From Dallia pectoralis (lineage: Eukaryota > Chordata > Actinopteri > Esociformes > Umbridae), in contig CM055740.1 of NCBI GenBank assembly GCA_029465975.1, positions 4,371,817 through 4,435,816 on the forward strand: a DNA stretch of 64,000 bases, written 5' to 3'. The position numbers were made by a program, and so were the translations under genes. Numbering within the stretch: position 1 is the first letter of the stretch; every line of letters begins with the position of its first letter. The notes under the pieces are model-generated. The model saw only the letters and a list, made by a program, of their open reading frames with translations. It was not told the DNA's origin and searched no databases. Below are positions 48,343 to 60,275 of the stretch, piece by piece.

Positions 48343-51300
48343 TTATGAGAAGGTTCTAGTGAGGACATCCTCGTTCTGCTGTTGGTGGAGCATTCCAATG
48401 CCCACAGCCGGGGCGGGCAGAGCAGGCCGACTGACCAATCGGAGCTGCAGATGAGAGGGAAGTAGGGGGCAAATGAAAATGATTAGTTGATTTCCAAACA
48501 TTTCAGACACACACGGACTGTATATGCAGTGGGTGTTTGATATCACTATGTTATTACAAATCTCTGGGCATCCTAATTACCTCCAGACGGCAATGGCGAT
48601 TAGCCAGACAATGCTCAAAGTGATTTGTGACTGTTTTATGGACCAATCAGAGGGGCTTACCTTGCAGGCCAGCTGCCTCTCAAACCTTGGGGCCACGAAG
48701 GACCAGGGGCCCATGTTCTGGGGTTCCTCCTGGCTCCACACAAACTCTGTGACACCGAACAAACACAGGAAGACAAATCTCACACTTGCTCTCAAAGATT
48801 ACCAAATACAGTGCACGAAATCCCCCATAATGTTGTGCTGGATAAACACTGTTGGCAGCCGTGGCAGTCTCCCAGACGCAGACTAAGCCTCCAACTGGAG
48901 TAAAACAAACAGGCTCAATAAAGGACGCTCCAATCATCATAGCCGTTCAGGCCGGATCTCAGCCCACTTCTGGGAAACCAGGCAATGGCGTGCTTGCAAG
49001 CCAGGTGAGATTGAGGTCATACCGGGAAGCGGAATTATATCAGATTGTGTGTAGATGTGGAATGTATGGCTTCGGTCAGGGGTCAGGGGTTGGGTGTATG
49101 CACAGAAGCTAACCTGTGGCGTTTGTGTACTTGTTAAGCTCCAGCTGAAGGGCCTCCAGAGGGAATGGACACAACTCTTCCACTCGGACCAGGGCTGTGC
49201 TCTGACTGGCGGCTGGAGACGACTCTCTCTGCTTCACCAGGGCATAGTAGTGCTTCCCTGAGCACAGCACCACCCGCTGGACACTAGAGGGATAGCGAGA
49301 GGACTATTGCAACAAACCACTGCTTCTCAAAATGAGTTTATTAGTGTGTCCTATTCTGGACAAGATCCTTACCGGGCTGCTGTGACTGCGGTATCACCAA
49401 TCACCGGCTTGAAATGTGTTCCAGGAGCCATGTCCTCCAGGCTGGATGTTGCTCCCTGCAGAAAAAAACGTTAAATGAGGCATGTCTGTTTTTTCTTCAC
49501 AGAAGCATCCAAAAAGCGGGTAACAACTCCTGTCTTCACCTGTACACTGAGCTCCAGGTAATTAGTAGGGACATTTCAAAATGAAGTGAAACCTGAGCGT
49601 TATTGCAGGTGTTTTTGGAACACTTCTTACAGAGAACCGGAGCAGTGTCTTGGGGCTGGCCACGATGAGCGGTTTGCGGAAGTTGCGTATCATCTGTCGT
49701 CTGAGCAGGTGGAAGTACTGCGCCGGGGTCGTGGGGTTCACCACACCCATGTTGACGTTGTCACCATCCACGCCCTCCTCTTTACTGTCACACATCTGGA
49801 AAATAGGGTAGTTGGGTGGACAGAGGATGTGGAGACACGGGGGATGTGGAGAGACGGGGGACGTGGAGAGACGGTGTAACGCGGGGAGACGGGGTGACGC
49901 GGGGAGACGGGGTGACGCGGGGAGACGGGTGGAGGTGTAGAGACGTGGAAAGACGGGGTGACGTGGAGAGACGGGGTGACGTGGAGAGACGAGGGACGTG
50001 GAGAGACGGGGTGACGCGGGGAGACGGGTGGAGGTGTAGAGACGTGGAGAGACGGGGTGACGTGGAGAGACGGGGTGACGTGGAGAGGCGGGGTGACGTG
50101 GAGAGACGAGGGACGTGGAGAGACGGGGGATGTGGAGAGACGGGGTGACGCGGGGAGACGGGTGGAGGTGTAGAGACGTGGAAAGACGGGGTGACGTGGA
50201 GAGACGGGGGACGTGGAGAGACGAGGGACGTGGAGAGACGAGGGACGTGGAGAGACGAGGGACGTGGAGAGACGGGGTGACGCGGGGAGACGGGTGGAGG
50301 TGTAGAGACGTGGAAAGACGGGGTGACGTGGAGAGACGGGGTGACGTGGAGAGACGAGGGACGTGGAGAGACGGGGTGACGCGGGGAGACGGGTGGAGGT
50401 GTAGAGACGTGGAGAGACGGGGTGACGTGGAGAGACGGGGTGACGTGGAGAGACGGGGTGACGTGGAGAGACGGGGTGACGTGGAGAGACGGGGTGACGT
50501 GGAGAGGCAGGGTGACGTGGAGAGACGAGGGACGTGGAGAGACGGGGGATGTGGAGAGACGGGGTGACGCGGGGAGACGGGTGGAGGTGTAGAGACGTGG
50601 AAAGACGGGGTGACGTGGAGAGACGGGGGACGTGGAGAGACGAGGGACGTGGAGAGACGAGGGACGTGGAGAGACGAGGGACGTGGAGAGACGGGGTGAC
50701 GCGGGGAGACGGGTGGAGGTGTAGAGACGTGGAAAGACGGGGTGACGTGGAGAGACGGGGGACGTGGAGAGACGAGGGACGTGGAGAGACGAGGGACGTG
50801 GAGAGACGGGGTGACGCGGGGAGACGGGGTGACGCGGGGAGACGGGGTGACGCGGAGAGACGGGGTGACGCGGAGAGGCGGGGTGACGCGGAGAGGCGGG
50901 GTGACGCGGAGAGGCGGGGTGACGCGGAGAGGCGGGGTGACGCGGAGAGGCGTGGTGACGCGGAGAGGCGTGGTGACGTGGAGAGGCGTGGTGACGTGGA
51001 GAGGCGTGGTGACGTGGAGAGGCGTGGTGACGTGGAGAGGCGGGGGACGTGGAGAGACGGGGACGTGGAGAGGCGTGGTGACGTGGAGAGACGGGGGACG
51101 TGGAGAGACGGGGGACGTGGAGAGGCGGGGGACGTGGAGAGGCGGGGGACGTGGAGAGGCGGGGACGTGGAGAGGCGGGGGACGTGGAGAGGCGGGGGAC
51201 GTGGAGAGGCGGGGGACGTGGAGAGGCGGGGGACGTGGAGAGGCGGGGGATGTGGAGAGGCGGGGGACGTGGAGAGGCGGGGGACGTGGAGAGGCGGGGG

Positions 51301-54300
51301 ACGTGGAGAGGCGGGGGACGTGGAGAGGCGGGGGACGTGGAGAGGCGGGGGAGGTAGAGAGACGGGGGACGTGGTGTGGTGGGAGATGTTAAAATCAAAG
51401 AAACAGCGGCCATTTCCCCCAGCTCACCTGTAGGAACCTCTCAATACGACAGGAGGAGTGTTCTGGCCCCGCCCCATCGTAACCATGGGGAAGCAGGATC
51501 ACCATCCCACATTGCAGTAACCACTTAGCCTCACCTGGTAGACAGAACAATCAATCAACACCCAATCAAATGTCCATCTGTGCGTCGCCCATTAGGAACC
51601 ATAAAGTCCCCATACGGCGGCGAAGCCAGACAGAACGGGCTTCCTTTATGATGGAGCCGCGTGAGGCTTATGGCGGCTAATACAAAGTTACAATTCACCC
51701 CATGGCGCTTGAGTGATGGAAATCCTTTGACGGCTAACAATGTATTGTCCAAACACACATATACTGTTTGGTGATGCTTTAAGGTATGTGAATACAATTC
51801 AACCCATCACTGATTATACTTGATCCACTGCGGCGGTGGTGATGGTGATTTCTTGACTGGTCAGAGATAAAGGCTTGTGAATAGCGGATAAAAGCGAGTG
51901 CATCTCAGACTACCTACGTACAGGGGTACCTCCTCTACCATAGCCCTGACACACGACCCAATCAACACCGCTCTCCATCTTCTAAAGGCCCTTTCACGTC
52001 GGCAAATGTCACAAAGTGCTTTTACGAACACCCACTCACAAGTGTTGAGCCACAACACAGCCAAACACGCAACTAGACAAACACACAGATGTGTCTGAAG
52101 ACTTTAGAAACGCTCTGGACGCATTTACGTCTCCCATATACAGCAGGTTAATAAACACAGCAAAGTGATCTATAATTATATGGAATGTCACTAAAGACAT
52201 AACTGTATGCTGTGGAATGCAGTCATGTTCGTTATTAATGTGCTTCTTGATTCTGCTCAGAGATGTAAAACCGAATTTGTCTCATTGCCTCTCACACTCG
52301 TCTGGATTGGGCTGGTTTATTAAAGGAAGAACGCCAGGATGTCCATGATTTCCTCTGATCTCTCAGCGGGGGGACTCTGATCTCTCAGCGGGACTCATAC
52401 ACTGACAGACAACACCACCAATATGTTTGTCTGACTCAAAGATTTCATTTCCAGGTTGCAGAAGATTCTCGTGATAGATTTTAAACTAGCTAAGTTGCAA
52501 CCTCAATTGTGTTGTATATAACTCAACCGGAATATCAGCGATAATCACCTCCGGAGATGAAGGTGTCAAAGATGATCTGAGCGCCGTTGAAGAAGTCTCC
52601 AAACTGAGCCTCCCAGATGGGCAGTAGTTTAGGTTGAGCGATGGCCATGCCGTACTCAAAGCCCAGCACCGCCTCCTCCGACAACGCACTGTTACAAACC
52701 TGGGTGACACACACACACACACAAGACCTGATTGTTGACTCAAATGTATCATCTTAAACAAGTGTCTTACCATTTATCACTAGCAGGCCTGATTATTAGT
52801 TATCCTTTGATTTACCCCATCCACATTTTTTGTAATTATAATTGCACATTTCAAGTACAGAACCGATAATAAATATTTACAGGCCCTGTTGACCGTCTGT
52901 TTGTTTTAAAACTGCATGTGCCTCATTTTACTTAGTGATTGTGTGAGTGTGTTAGTGTGTGTGTGTGTTTGAGCTCCATACCTCCAGGAACCCTTTCTGT
53001 TCCGGGTCTATGTGGTTCAGGGGGATGTGCATGTCATCTGTTTCCTGGCAGACCACCATGGCGTGTCTCTGGCTGAAGGTGCCTCTGCCAACATCTTGAC
53101 CACTGATACGGATGTTGAACCCTGTCCAACACAAACACAGAGTGTTCTCATAAAGTCTGGGGGACCACGACCGCATGACAATGACCGAATGACCACGACC
53201 GCATGACCACGACCGCGTGACAACGATCGCGTGACAACGATCGCGTGAGAACGACCGTACACACAAAATAAACTACATACTGACCTTGGCAGAGCAGAGA
53301 ACCAAACGCCATGGCCTCCGCAGTTGACCAGTCCAAATTTGTTCTGTTCTCCACCTTGGCACGGCGACCCTGAGAGAAAAACAACAGACCTGTGTTCACT
53401 GGGTGTCAGGCCTAAAAAGAACAATACAAAACACCTTTTTTCAGGAACGATGGACGCCACATTTGGTGAAGCCAACTTTAAACCGGGCGTTAAAAAAGCT
53501 CAATAATACAATCCCAAATACTGTAGATATTTGAATACATAACTAAATATTTATATTTCTTCTAATTGTTTTTACCGCCACATGCATCTTGTCTAGGTGG
53601 CTGTGTAGCTGGATCTCTTCTGGGATCTCCACAGACTTCGCCCCGATGTACTGCAGCAGGGGTCCAGAAACCCCAGTGTCCCAGTGGGTCACCCTGGCCT
53701 TGGGCTCCACGAGGCCTCCCCAGCGCCCCTGAAAAAGAACAACAAGCAGCTTGAGTGTGCACCTGGAAGTTGGTGGGAGGAGATCCATATAGAGTCATGT
53801 TACCTGGAGGTTGGTGGTCAATATAGAGTCATGTTACCTGGAGGTTGGTGGGTGGAGATCTATATAGAGTCATGTTACCTGGAGGTTGGTGGTCAATATA
53901 GTCATGTTACGTGGAGGTTGGTGGGTGGAGATCCATATAGAGTCATGTTACCTGGAGGTTGGTGGTCAATATAGAGTCATGTTACCTGGAGGTTGGTGGG
54001 TGGAGATCTATATAGAGTCATGTTACCTGGAGGTTGGTGGTCAATATAGAGTCATGTTACCTGGAGGTTGGTGGGTGGAGATCTATATAGAGTCATGTTA
54101 CCTGGAGGTTGGTGGTCTATATAGAGAGTCATGTTACCTGGAGGTTAGTGGGTGGAGGTCTATATAGAGTCATGTTACCTGGATGTTGGTGGGTGGAGGT
54201 CTGTATAGGGTCATGTTACCTGGAGGTTAGTGGGTGGAGGTCTATATAGAGTCATGTTACCTGGATGTTGGTGGGTGGAGGTCTGTATAGGGTCATGTTA

Positions 54301-57300
54301 CCTGGAGGTTAGTGGGTGGTGGTCTGTATAGGGTCATGTTACCTGGAGGTTGGTGGGTGGTGGTCTGTATAGGGTCATGTTACCTGGATGTTGGTGGGTG
54401 GAGGTCTGTATAGGGTCATGTTACCTGGAGGTTAGTGGGTGGAGGTCTATATAGAGTCATGTTACCTGGAGGTTGGTGGGTGGAGGTCTGTATAGAGTCA
54501 TGTTACCTGGAGGTTGATGGTCTATATAGAGAGTCATGTTACCTGGAGGTTGGTGGGTGGAGGTCTGTATAGAGTCATGTTACCTGGAGGTTGATGGTCT
54601 ATATAGAGAGTCATGTTACCTGGAGGTTAGTGGGTGGAGGTCTGTATAGGGTCATGTTACCTGGAGGTTGGTGGGTGGAGGGATGTACAGGGTCATGTTA
54701 CCTAGAGGTTGGTGGGTGGAGGTCTGTATAGGGTCATGTTACCTAGAGGTTAGTGGGTGGAGGTCTGTATAGGGTCATGTTACCTAGAGGTTAGTGGGTG
54801 GAGGTCTGTATAGGGTCATGTTACCTGGAGGTTAGTGGGTGGAGGTCTGTATAGGGTCATGTTACCTGGAGGTTAGTGGGTGGAGGTCTGTATAGGGTCA
54901 TGTTACCTGGAGGTTGGTGGGTGGAGGTCTGTATAGGGTCATGTTACCTAGAGGTTAGTGGGTGGAGGTCTGTATAGGGTCATGTTACCTGGAGGTTGGT
55001 GGGTGAAGGTCTGTATAGGGTCATGTTACCTGGAGGTTAGTGGGTGGAGGTCTGTATAGGGTCATGTTACCTAGAGGTTAGTGGGTGGAGGTTGACATAG
55101 GGTCATGTTACCTAGAGGTTAGTGGGTGGAGGTCTGTATAGGGTCATGTTACCTGGAGGTTGGTGGGTGGAGGGATGTATAGGGTCATGTTACCTGGAGG
55201 TTAGTGGGTGGAGGTCTGTATAGAGTCATGTTACCTGGAGGTTAGTGGGTGGAGGTCTGTATAGGGTCATGTTACCTAGAGGTTAGTGGGTGGAGGTTGA
55301 CATAGGGTCATGTTACCTGGAGGTTGGTGGGTGGAGGGATGTATAAGGTCATGTTGGCCAGTTTGTCGTTCAGCATGTCATAGTGGGCCGTCTTAATGGT
55401 AGCACAGTTCTCCTCCGTCATCAGTCCCTCAGAGATCAGCAGGTCAGCGTAGGCATCTGGGATGCTTTTCCTGGAGCTGGTGGAGGTAAAGGAGGATGTC
55501 TGTTAGGTTCTAGTACCGTAACAAACATGCTAAAAATGAAAGGCAATAGACTCTCAACCCACTCAACATGTAGTAATGCACTTTTATGGAATATCTACAG
55601 TTGGCATTAAGCTCCCACAGGCCCTCACGGCTATTGCAGACCGTGTACCAGTCCCATTTAAAGTAGCACTACGGTCACAGGATTGGCCTGTTTTAAACTG
55701 CCAACTCCTTCAGAAACACTTGCCCAAAGTGCACCATTAACCGGATCAAACCGAAAGTACTGAACCAAATGTAGCTGAACCCACCGGATGATTCTGTACA
55801 TGGACGGGTTGGTGAAACCTGGTTCGTCCAGCTCATTGTGTCCCCACTGGCGGTAGCAGAGCAGGTCCAGGATTACATCCTTCCGGAAGCGTCGCTGGTA
55901 CTCCACCGCCAACTGCGTGGCACGCAGAGCCTCATCCACGTCGTCACCGTTCACATGGATCACGGCACAGCCCACCATCTTACCTGGAGTCGACGGCCAA
56001 AACAGAGAAGAAAAACAAGTGCAAATTTGAGATTTTTGGTTCCACCTGCAGTGTCTTTGAGACTTTGAGAGTGGTTGAAAAGATGATGTCTCCATGTGGA
56101 GTTCCCACGATGAAACAGGGAGGTGTTATGTTGTGGGGGTGCTTTGCTTGAGACCCCGTCTGTGATACATTTAGAACTCAATGCAGATACAACCAGTATC
56201 ACTACCACAGCATTCTGCAGATGTATGCCATGCCATCTGGTTTGTGGTTAGTGAGACAATCATTCGTTTTTAAACAAGACAATGATACAACCCACCCCTC
56301 CAGGCTGTGTATGGGCTATCTGACCAATAAGGAGTGATGATGCTGCATCACATGACCTGGCCTTCACAATCAGCAGATGACTTGGTTGAGATGGTTTGGG
56401 ATGAGGTGGAAAAAATCAAGATTTCTCATACCAACGTCGCTGCAGTATAAAGATGACCGCCCTCTAGCAGATGGAGTGGTATAGCCCACTTGATTGTTGA
56501 CAATAAGATGGATGCTCCCACCGACTCTGAAGTGGGGGAGTAGTGAAATGGTGAAGGTCTCCGGAACAATTCCCTGACCTGAGAATGAGGCATCGCCATG
56601 GACCTGAGAAAAAAAACGACAGAGAATTTCCACAATTACCGGTTTATTTCAGTCCCAGGTCAATGATCGTCAGCACTTAACATGGACCGTGTACAACGAC
56701 CGTGTAAAACGACCGTGTGCAACGACCGTGTGCAACAACCATGTACAATGCCATTCAGTCTACATTGCAATCCCCTTTCCACTATCCATCGTTACAGTGC
56801 ACCAGAGGGCAATAACCAATAGCAGACCATTTAAGAAATGTCCAATGACCGCTTTATTTCACCGGGAGGCCACATTCAGTTCTCCGTGTTCAAAGAGATG
56901 CCATTCAACTTGGTTTCATCGACTTCACACAAACCATATCCGAGGCCTCAAGTGGATGTTTTGGCACTCCTATTCCGAGTCCCTACGCCCACAGCTGGGT
57001 TAGTTTGAATTTGGTGGTCTGGAAAATCTAGTGTTGTTAGAATGTCTACATCCGGTATGTTATAACAGCAACTGGTCTGTGTATGCATACGGAGAACCAA
57101 TCAAATCCTCCCATTATCACACCTGGAGGCAGACGACTTGGTCCCCAGGCTGTGCGCTCTCGTCTGGCGAATAGTCACCCTCTTGTCTGATTTGCTGGCG
57201 GGCACGAGTTTTGCCCTGGGCGACTGGGTTGATCGCCTCCAGGTGGGAGGGGTTAGGCAGCATGGTGACCTGGAGCGGGTGGGAGGAGCCGAAGTCGAGG

Positions 57301-60124
57301 GCCACAGAGGAGGTGAGATGGGAGAGGACGTCGCCGATGGAAGGAGAATCCTCCGGGAACTCGCTGAGGCCACGCATCTTACGGAACATCAGCTGAGGGT
57401 CAGAAGTGACAGACAAAATAAATGTATATATATGAATGAAATGTCAATAAAATGTTGAACCCTGAGAAGCTTAAACCTAAGGCAGGCAACTGGTGCAAAT
57501 TAATAAATATGATTGTGACAAACATAGTGGCTGAGAAGATCTTTCTCCGAATTGGCTTTTCTCTTAAACCATTTGATGGCAAATTTCTTAGACTAGAAGA
57601 CGGTGATATCATTGGCACACAGCATCGCTCTGCAGTGTGACAACTACATAGACTGAACTAATGACCTCGTCAGTTGGATTCAGGAAGCAGTTAAAGGCGT
57701 GCACTTCAACCTGGAAATTGGGTAAACCCTGACCTCTGGTGGGAACTTCAGGAGGCCCGTGAGGAGGTTGAGTCGCCCACGGTGAGGCATCCCCATGACG
57801 ATGTCAGTCACCCCACTATGGGCGAACACACAACACATCTTGTAGAACACTCCCATCATGCTCTCTGCTCCCTCTCCACCGTACCGCTTCACAGTGGAGA
57901 ACTTGGTGGCCAGGAAGTGATCAAACTCCTGAGGTAACGCAAGAACAAAATTGCTTGTTTCCCTGTTCTGGTAAACAGATATATGTTTGCAATGGATACA
58001 TGTAAAAAAAAAAAAATAAAGTAAGAAAGGGGTAATCAACGATGGATTTGCTACATCATGAACAGAATAAAATATATATTCTGGATTCTGAAACAGTGGT
58101 CCACTGGTCCAGACTATAAATTAAAATCATTACGTTGCAGAACTTAATTAACATTATTACTGTCCACTCCCTTTAGCTGTCTACAAGTTCTAACTAATAA
58201 ACGCTCAAGGACTTTCAGGGACCGGGGTTGGAACACAGGAGCCTGTATTAGCGCTGTATGGCTGCTCCACAACAAATATATAGGGACAAATAGAGATAAA
58301 GTGGGACAGATACTACTTGTACAGAAAATGTTATTCATCTTAATAGAGAAGTTGCCCTCCCTGCCCCTATCCAGCCACCCAGCCCTCCCTGCCCCTATCC
58401 AGCCACCCAGCCCTCCCTGCCCCTATCCACCCACCCAGCCCTCCCTGCCCCTATCCACCCACCCAGCCCTCCCTGCCCCTATCCAGCCACCCAGCCCTCC
58501 CTGCCCCTATCCAGCCACCCAGCCCTCCCTGCCCCTATCCAGCCACCCAGCCCTCCCTGCCCCTATCCAGCCACCCAGCCCTCCCTGCCCCTATCCACCC
58601 ACCCAGCCCTCCCTGCCCCTATCCAGCCACCCAGCCCTCCCTGCCCCTATTTACCCACCCAGCCCTCCCTGCCCCTATCCAGCCACCCAGCCCTCCCTGC
58701 CCCTATCCACCCACCCAGCCCTCCCTGCCCTTATCCACCCACCCAGCCCCCCTGCCCCTATCCAGCCACCCAGCCCTCCCTGCCCCTATCCAGCCACCCA
58801 GCCCTCCCAGCCCTTATCCACCCACCCAGCCCCTATCCACCCTCAGTAGACCAATCTACCTGTGACTCCAGCATGAGCGTGGCCACATTTTTTCTCTCCT
58901 CTGGCTCTAACGTCTTCTTCTTCAGCTCCTCAAACCGGTCAGCGAGCCACTCCCTCTCCTCCAGGCTGGCCAGCTGACTGGTTTCCACAGAGACGTGACC
59001 ACAGTAGACATCCTCCAGGTAGGCCACCACCTCCTCCACCGATGCCTCAGGCTTACCAAAGTGACGGAGTCCTAGAGTAGCAGGGACCCCAATGCTTTTG
59101 GATCAGGCATCTTAAAGACGTAGCGTCAATCCAAGATCAGAGACACCATGCCCATGTACTCATAAAGTATGGTTCAAAAGGCTATGCTCATCTTGGACTG
59201 TAACTCTTTCTCTTAGATGTTTAATACACACAGCCTGTGTTCCTTTCGGTGAACTAGCTCAATGACACAACGAAAGAAAATAGAAACATGCAACCCTTTA
59301 ACTGAAGCAAAAGAATCTGAGAAAAATCAGCCTATATAAACTTGTCAAAAATAAACATCTGATTGTTGCATCGTTCTATAGGCATACAGGTGTCTATGTA
59401 TACAGACTTCTACATTGACAACTCTGTTATATTATGAGGCAAGTTTTTTTTAAACATTCCCCTTATTGACCACGTAGCCTACCAGATGTGTTGAATGGGC
59501 CCCGGAGCACCCCGGTCAGTATGTTGATCTCGGGCACATTGTCCACCACCGGCTGCTCCGATAGCAGAGGGTTAATTTTAGCAGCCTTGTGTCCATGTGT
59601 TCGGTACGCCTCCACCAACCGAGCTAAACCGTGGTCTGTGTAAACAGAAGGAAAAGACCACCAGAAGTGATTTCACCGTGCAGACTGGCCCCTAACAAAA
59701 AGCCTAAAACATGGTATAAAGAACATGCCTCTCAGGTCGGACACATTATTGTCTAATTTCCAGTGATATGCAAGAAAAAAGCAGGTGAAAGCCATGCTAC
59801 ATCAAATACCGACATCAGAGCATACAATAACATAATAACATAATCAAGTTAAACTCGAACGGCCTGTTGGAATTACTAATGACATCGAGGAAACGCTAAT
59901 AAATGAAATGAAAATAAAAACGCCACAAACCGCAGAAACTGACCTTGATTGAGAGCAGAGATATGGTCCGTACTGTACTTCGGGTCCACGTCTGTTTGTT
60001 TGGGTCGGTACCCATAAACTCCTTTCTGGGTATGGTAATGAGAACCGACGACGGGACGAGCTACTCTAAGAGAAAGTCTGCCGACCCGGTACATGTTCTT
60101 CTTCAGAGATATTAACATAGACAT
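48343..60124 (-). CDS. dhtkd1: 2-oxoadipate dehydrogenase E1 component DHTKD1, 18 coding exons, 927 aa
   Basis: DHTKD1 is the mitochondrial ThDP-dependent E1 that decarboxylates 2-oxoadipate in lysine, hydroxylysine and tryptophan breakdown, working with DLST (E2) and DLD (E3). Coding exons: 60,124-59,944; 59,635-59,483; 59,071-58,860; 57,928-57,734; 57,392-57,123; 56,603-56,432; 55,983-55,785; 55,476-55,317; 53,728-53,576; 53,369-53,285; 53,121-52,982; 52,699-52,549; 51,534-51,428; 49,795-49,631; 49,455-49,373; 49,283-49,114; 48,746-48,661; 48,444-48,343. The sum is 2,784 nt with every phase consistent; human is 919 aa. The first 44 residues have no acidic residue and are basic, as in a mitochondrial presequence. 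Seen: MPHRGRLNLLTGLL (exon 4), HGDASFSGQGIVPETF with G340-D341 and N373-N374 as the ThDP/Mg motif (exon 6), HNELDEP (exon 7), ISGQDVGRGTFSQRHA (601-614, exon 11), FVWSQEEPQNMGPW (exon 17). ATG choice: first of M1, M3, M11. Confidence 0.97.
49800..51395. repeat. CpG-rich 17-18 bp minisatellite filling dhtkd1 intron 13
   Basis: The intron runs from 51,427 to 49,796 and is nearly all repeat: 'gacgtggagagacgggg' with variants gacgcggggagacgggg and gaggcgggg. A marker 'gggtggaggtgtagagacg' recurs at about 49,927, 50,026, 50,159, 50,290, 50,391, 50,578 and 50,709; the 50,159 and 50,578 neighbourhoods match over a 419-bp offset. Long frames on both strands (for example 541 codons on minus) are repeat artefacts. 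Confidence 0.97.
53758..55316 (-). repeat. dhtkd1: 41-bp array of the dhtkd1 exon 8 / donor boundary, filling intron 8
   Basis: On the sense strand each unit reads approximately AACATGACC-YTATACA-then-CCTCCACCCACCAAC-CTCCAG|GT. The first unit is inside exon 8, where it encodes NMTLYIPPPTNLQ and ends at the genuine donor (55,317/55,316). About 38 copies follow down to 53,758, some shortened to about 35 bp by loss of 'gtgggtgga'. Nearly every unit keeps CTCCAG|GTAAC. Only about 30 bp of non-repeat sequence separates the array from the exon 9 acceptor at 53,729. Confidence 0.97.
56040..56420 (+). mobile_element. Tc1/mariner transposase remnant in dhtkd1 intron 6
   Basis: Pieces of a Tc1-type transposase can be read in different frames: GGVMLWGCFA (about 56,121), FKQDNDTTHPSRLCMGYLT (about 56,269, containing the DDE-region QDND) and DLVEMVWDEVEK (about 56,383). 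Stops and frameshifts interrupt it. It lies antisense to dhtkd1. Confidence 0.75.
58352..58845. repeat. 28-bp minisatellite, dhtkd1 intron 3, G-rich on the sense strand
   Basis: About 17 units of 'ccctccctgcccctatccag' plus ccacccag. On the dhtkd1 sense strand this is GGG/GGGG-rich and begins about 17 nt after the exon 3 donor (58,860/58,859). Confidence 0.95.
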
Positions 60125-60275
60125 GATAATCTGAGCGGTTATTAGGCGTTATAACTACTTACACGTTACAGTAGCGCAGCCAAAACGCTCCGTGAGTGTA
60201 GGAGGAGGTAAGACTCTATCGCTATCTGATTGGTCGTGCACACGGAAGGTTTCGCCCAATCACAAACAGCGAGTG
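60125..60275 (-). promoter_or_regulatory. dhtkd1: dhtkd1 promoter region with CCAAT boxes
   Basis: Upstream of the dhtkd1 ATG on the minus strand there is a CCAAT in forward orientation (complement of attgg at 60,229-60,233) and another in reverse orientation (ccaat at 60,256-60,260). No TATA box is seen. This is typical of a housekeeping mitochondrial gene, but the transcription start is not determined. Confidence 0.45.

Noticed and set aside
49788..51433. Long open frames (541 codons on minus, up to 299 on plus) in the dhtkd1 intron 13 region
   Set aside because: They are repeat translations of the CpG-rich minisatellite. The minus frame has no splice or homology support beyond the repeat.
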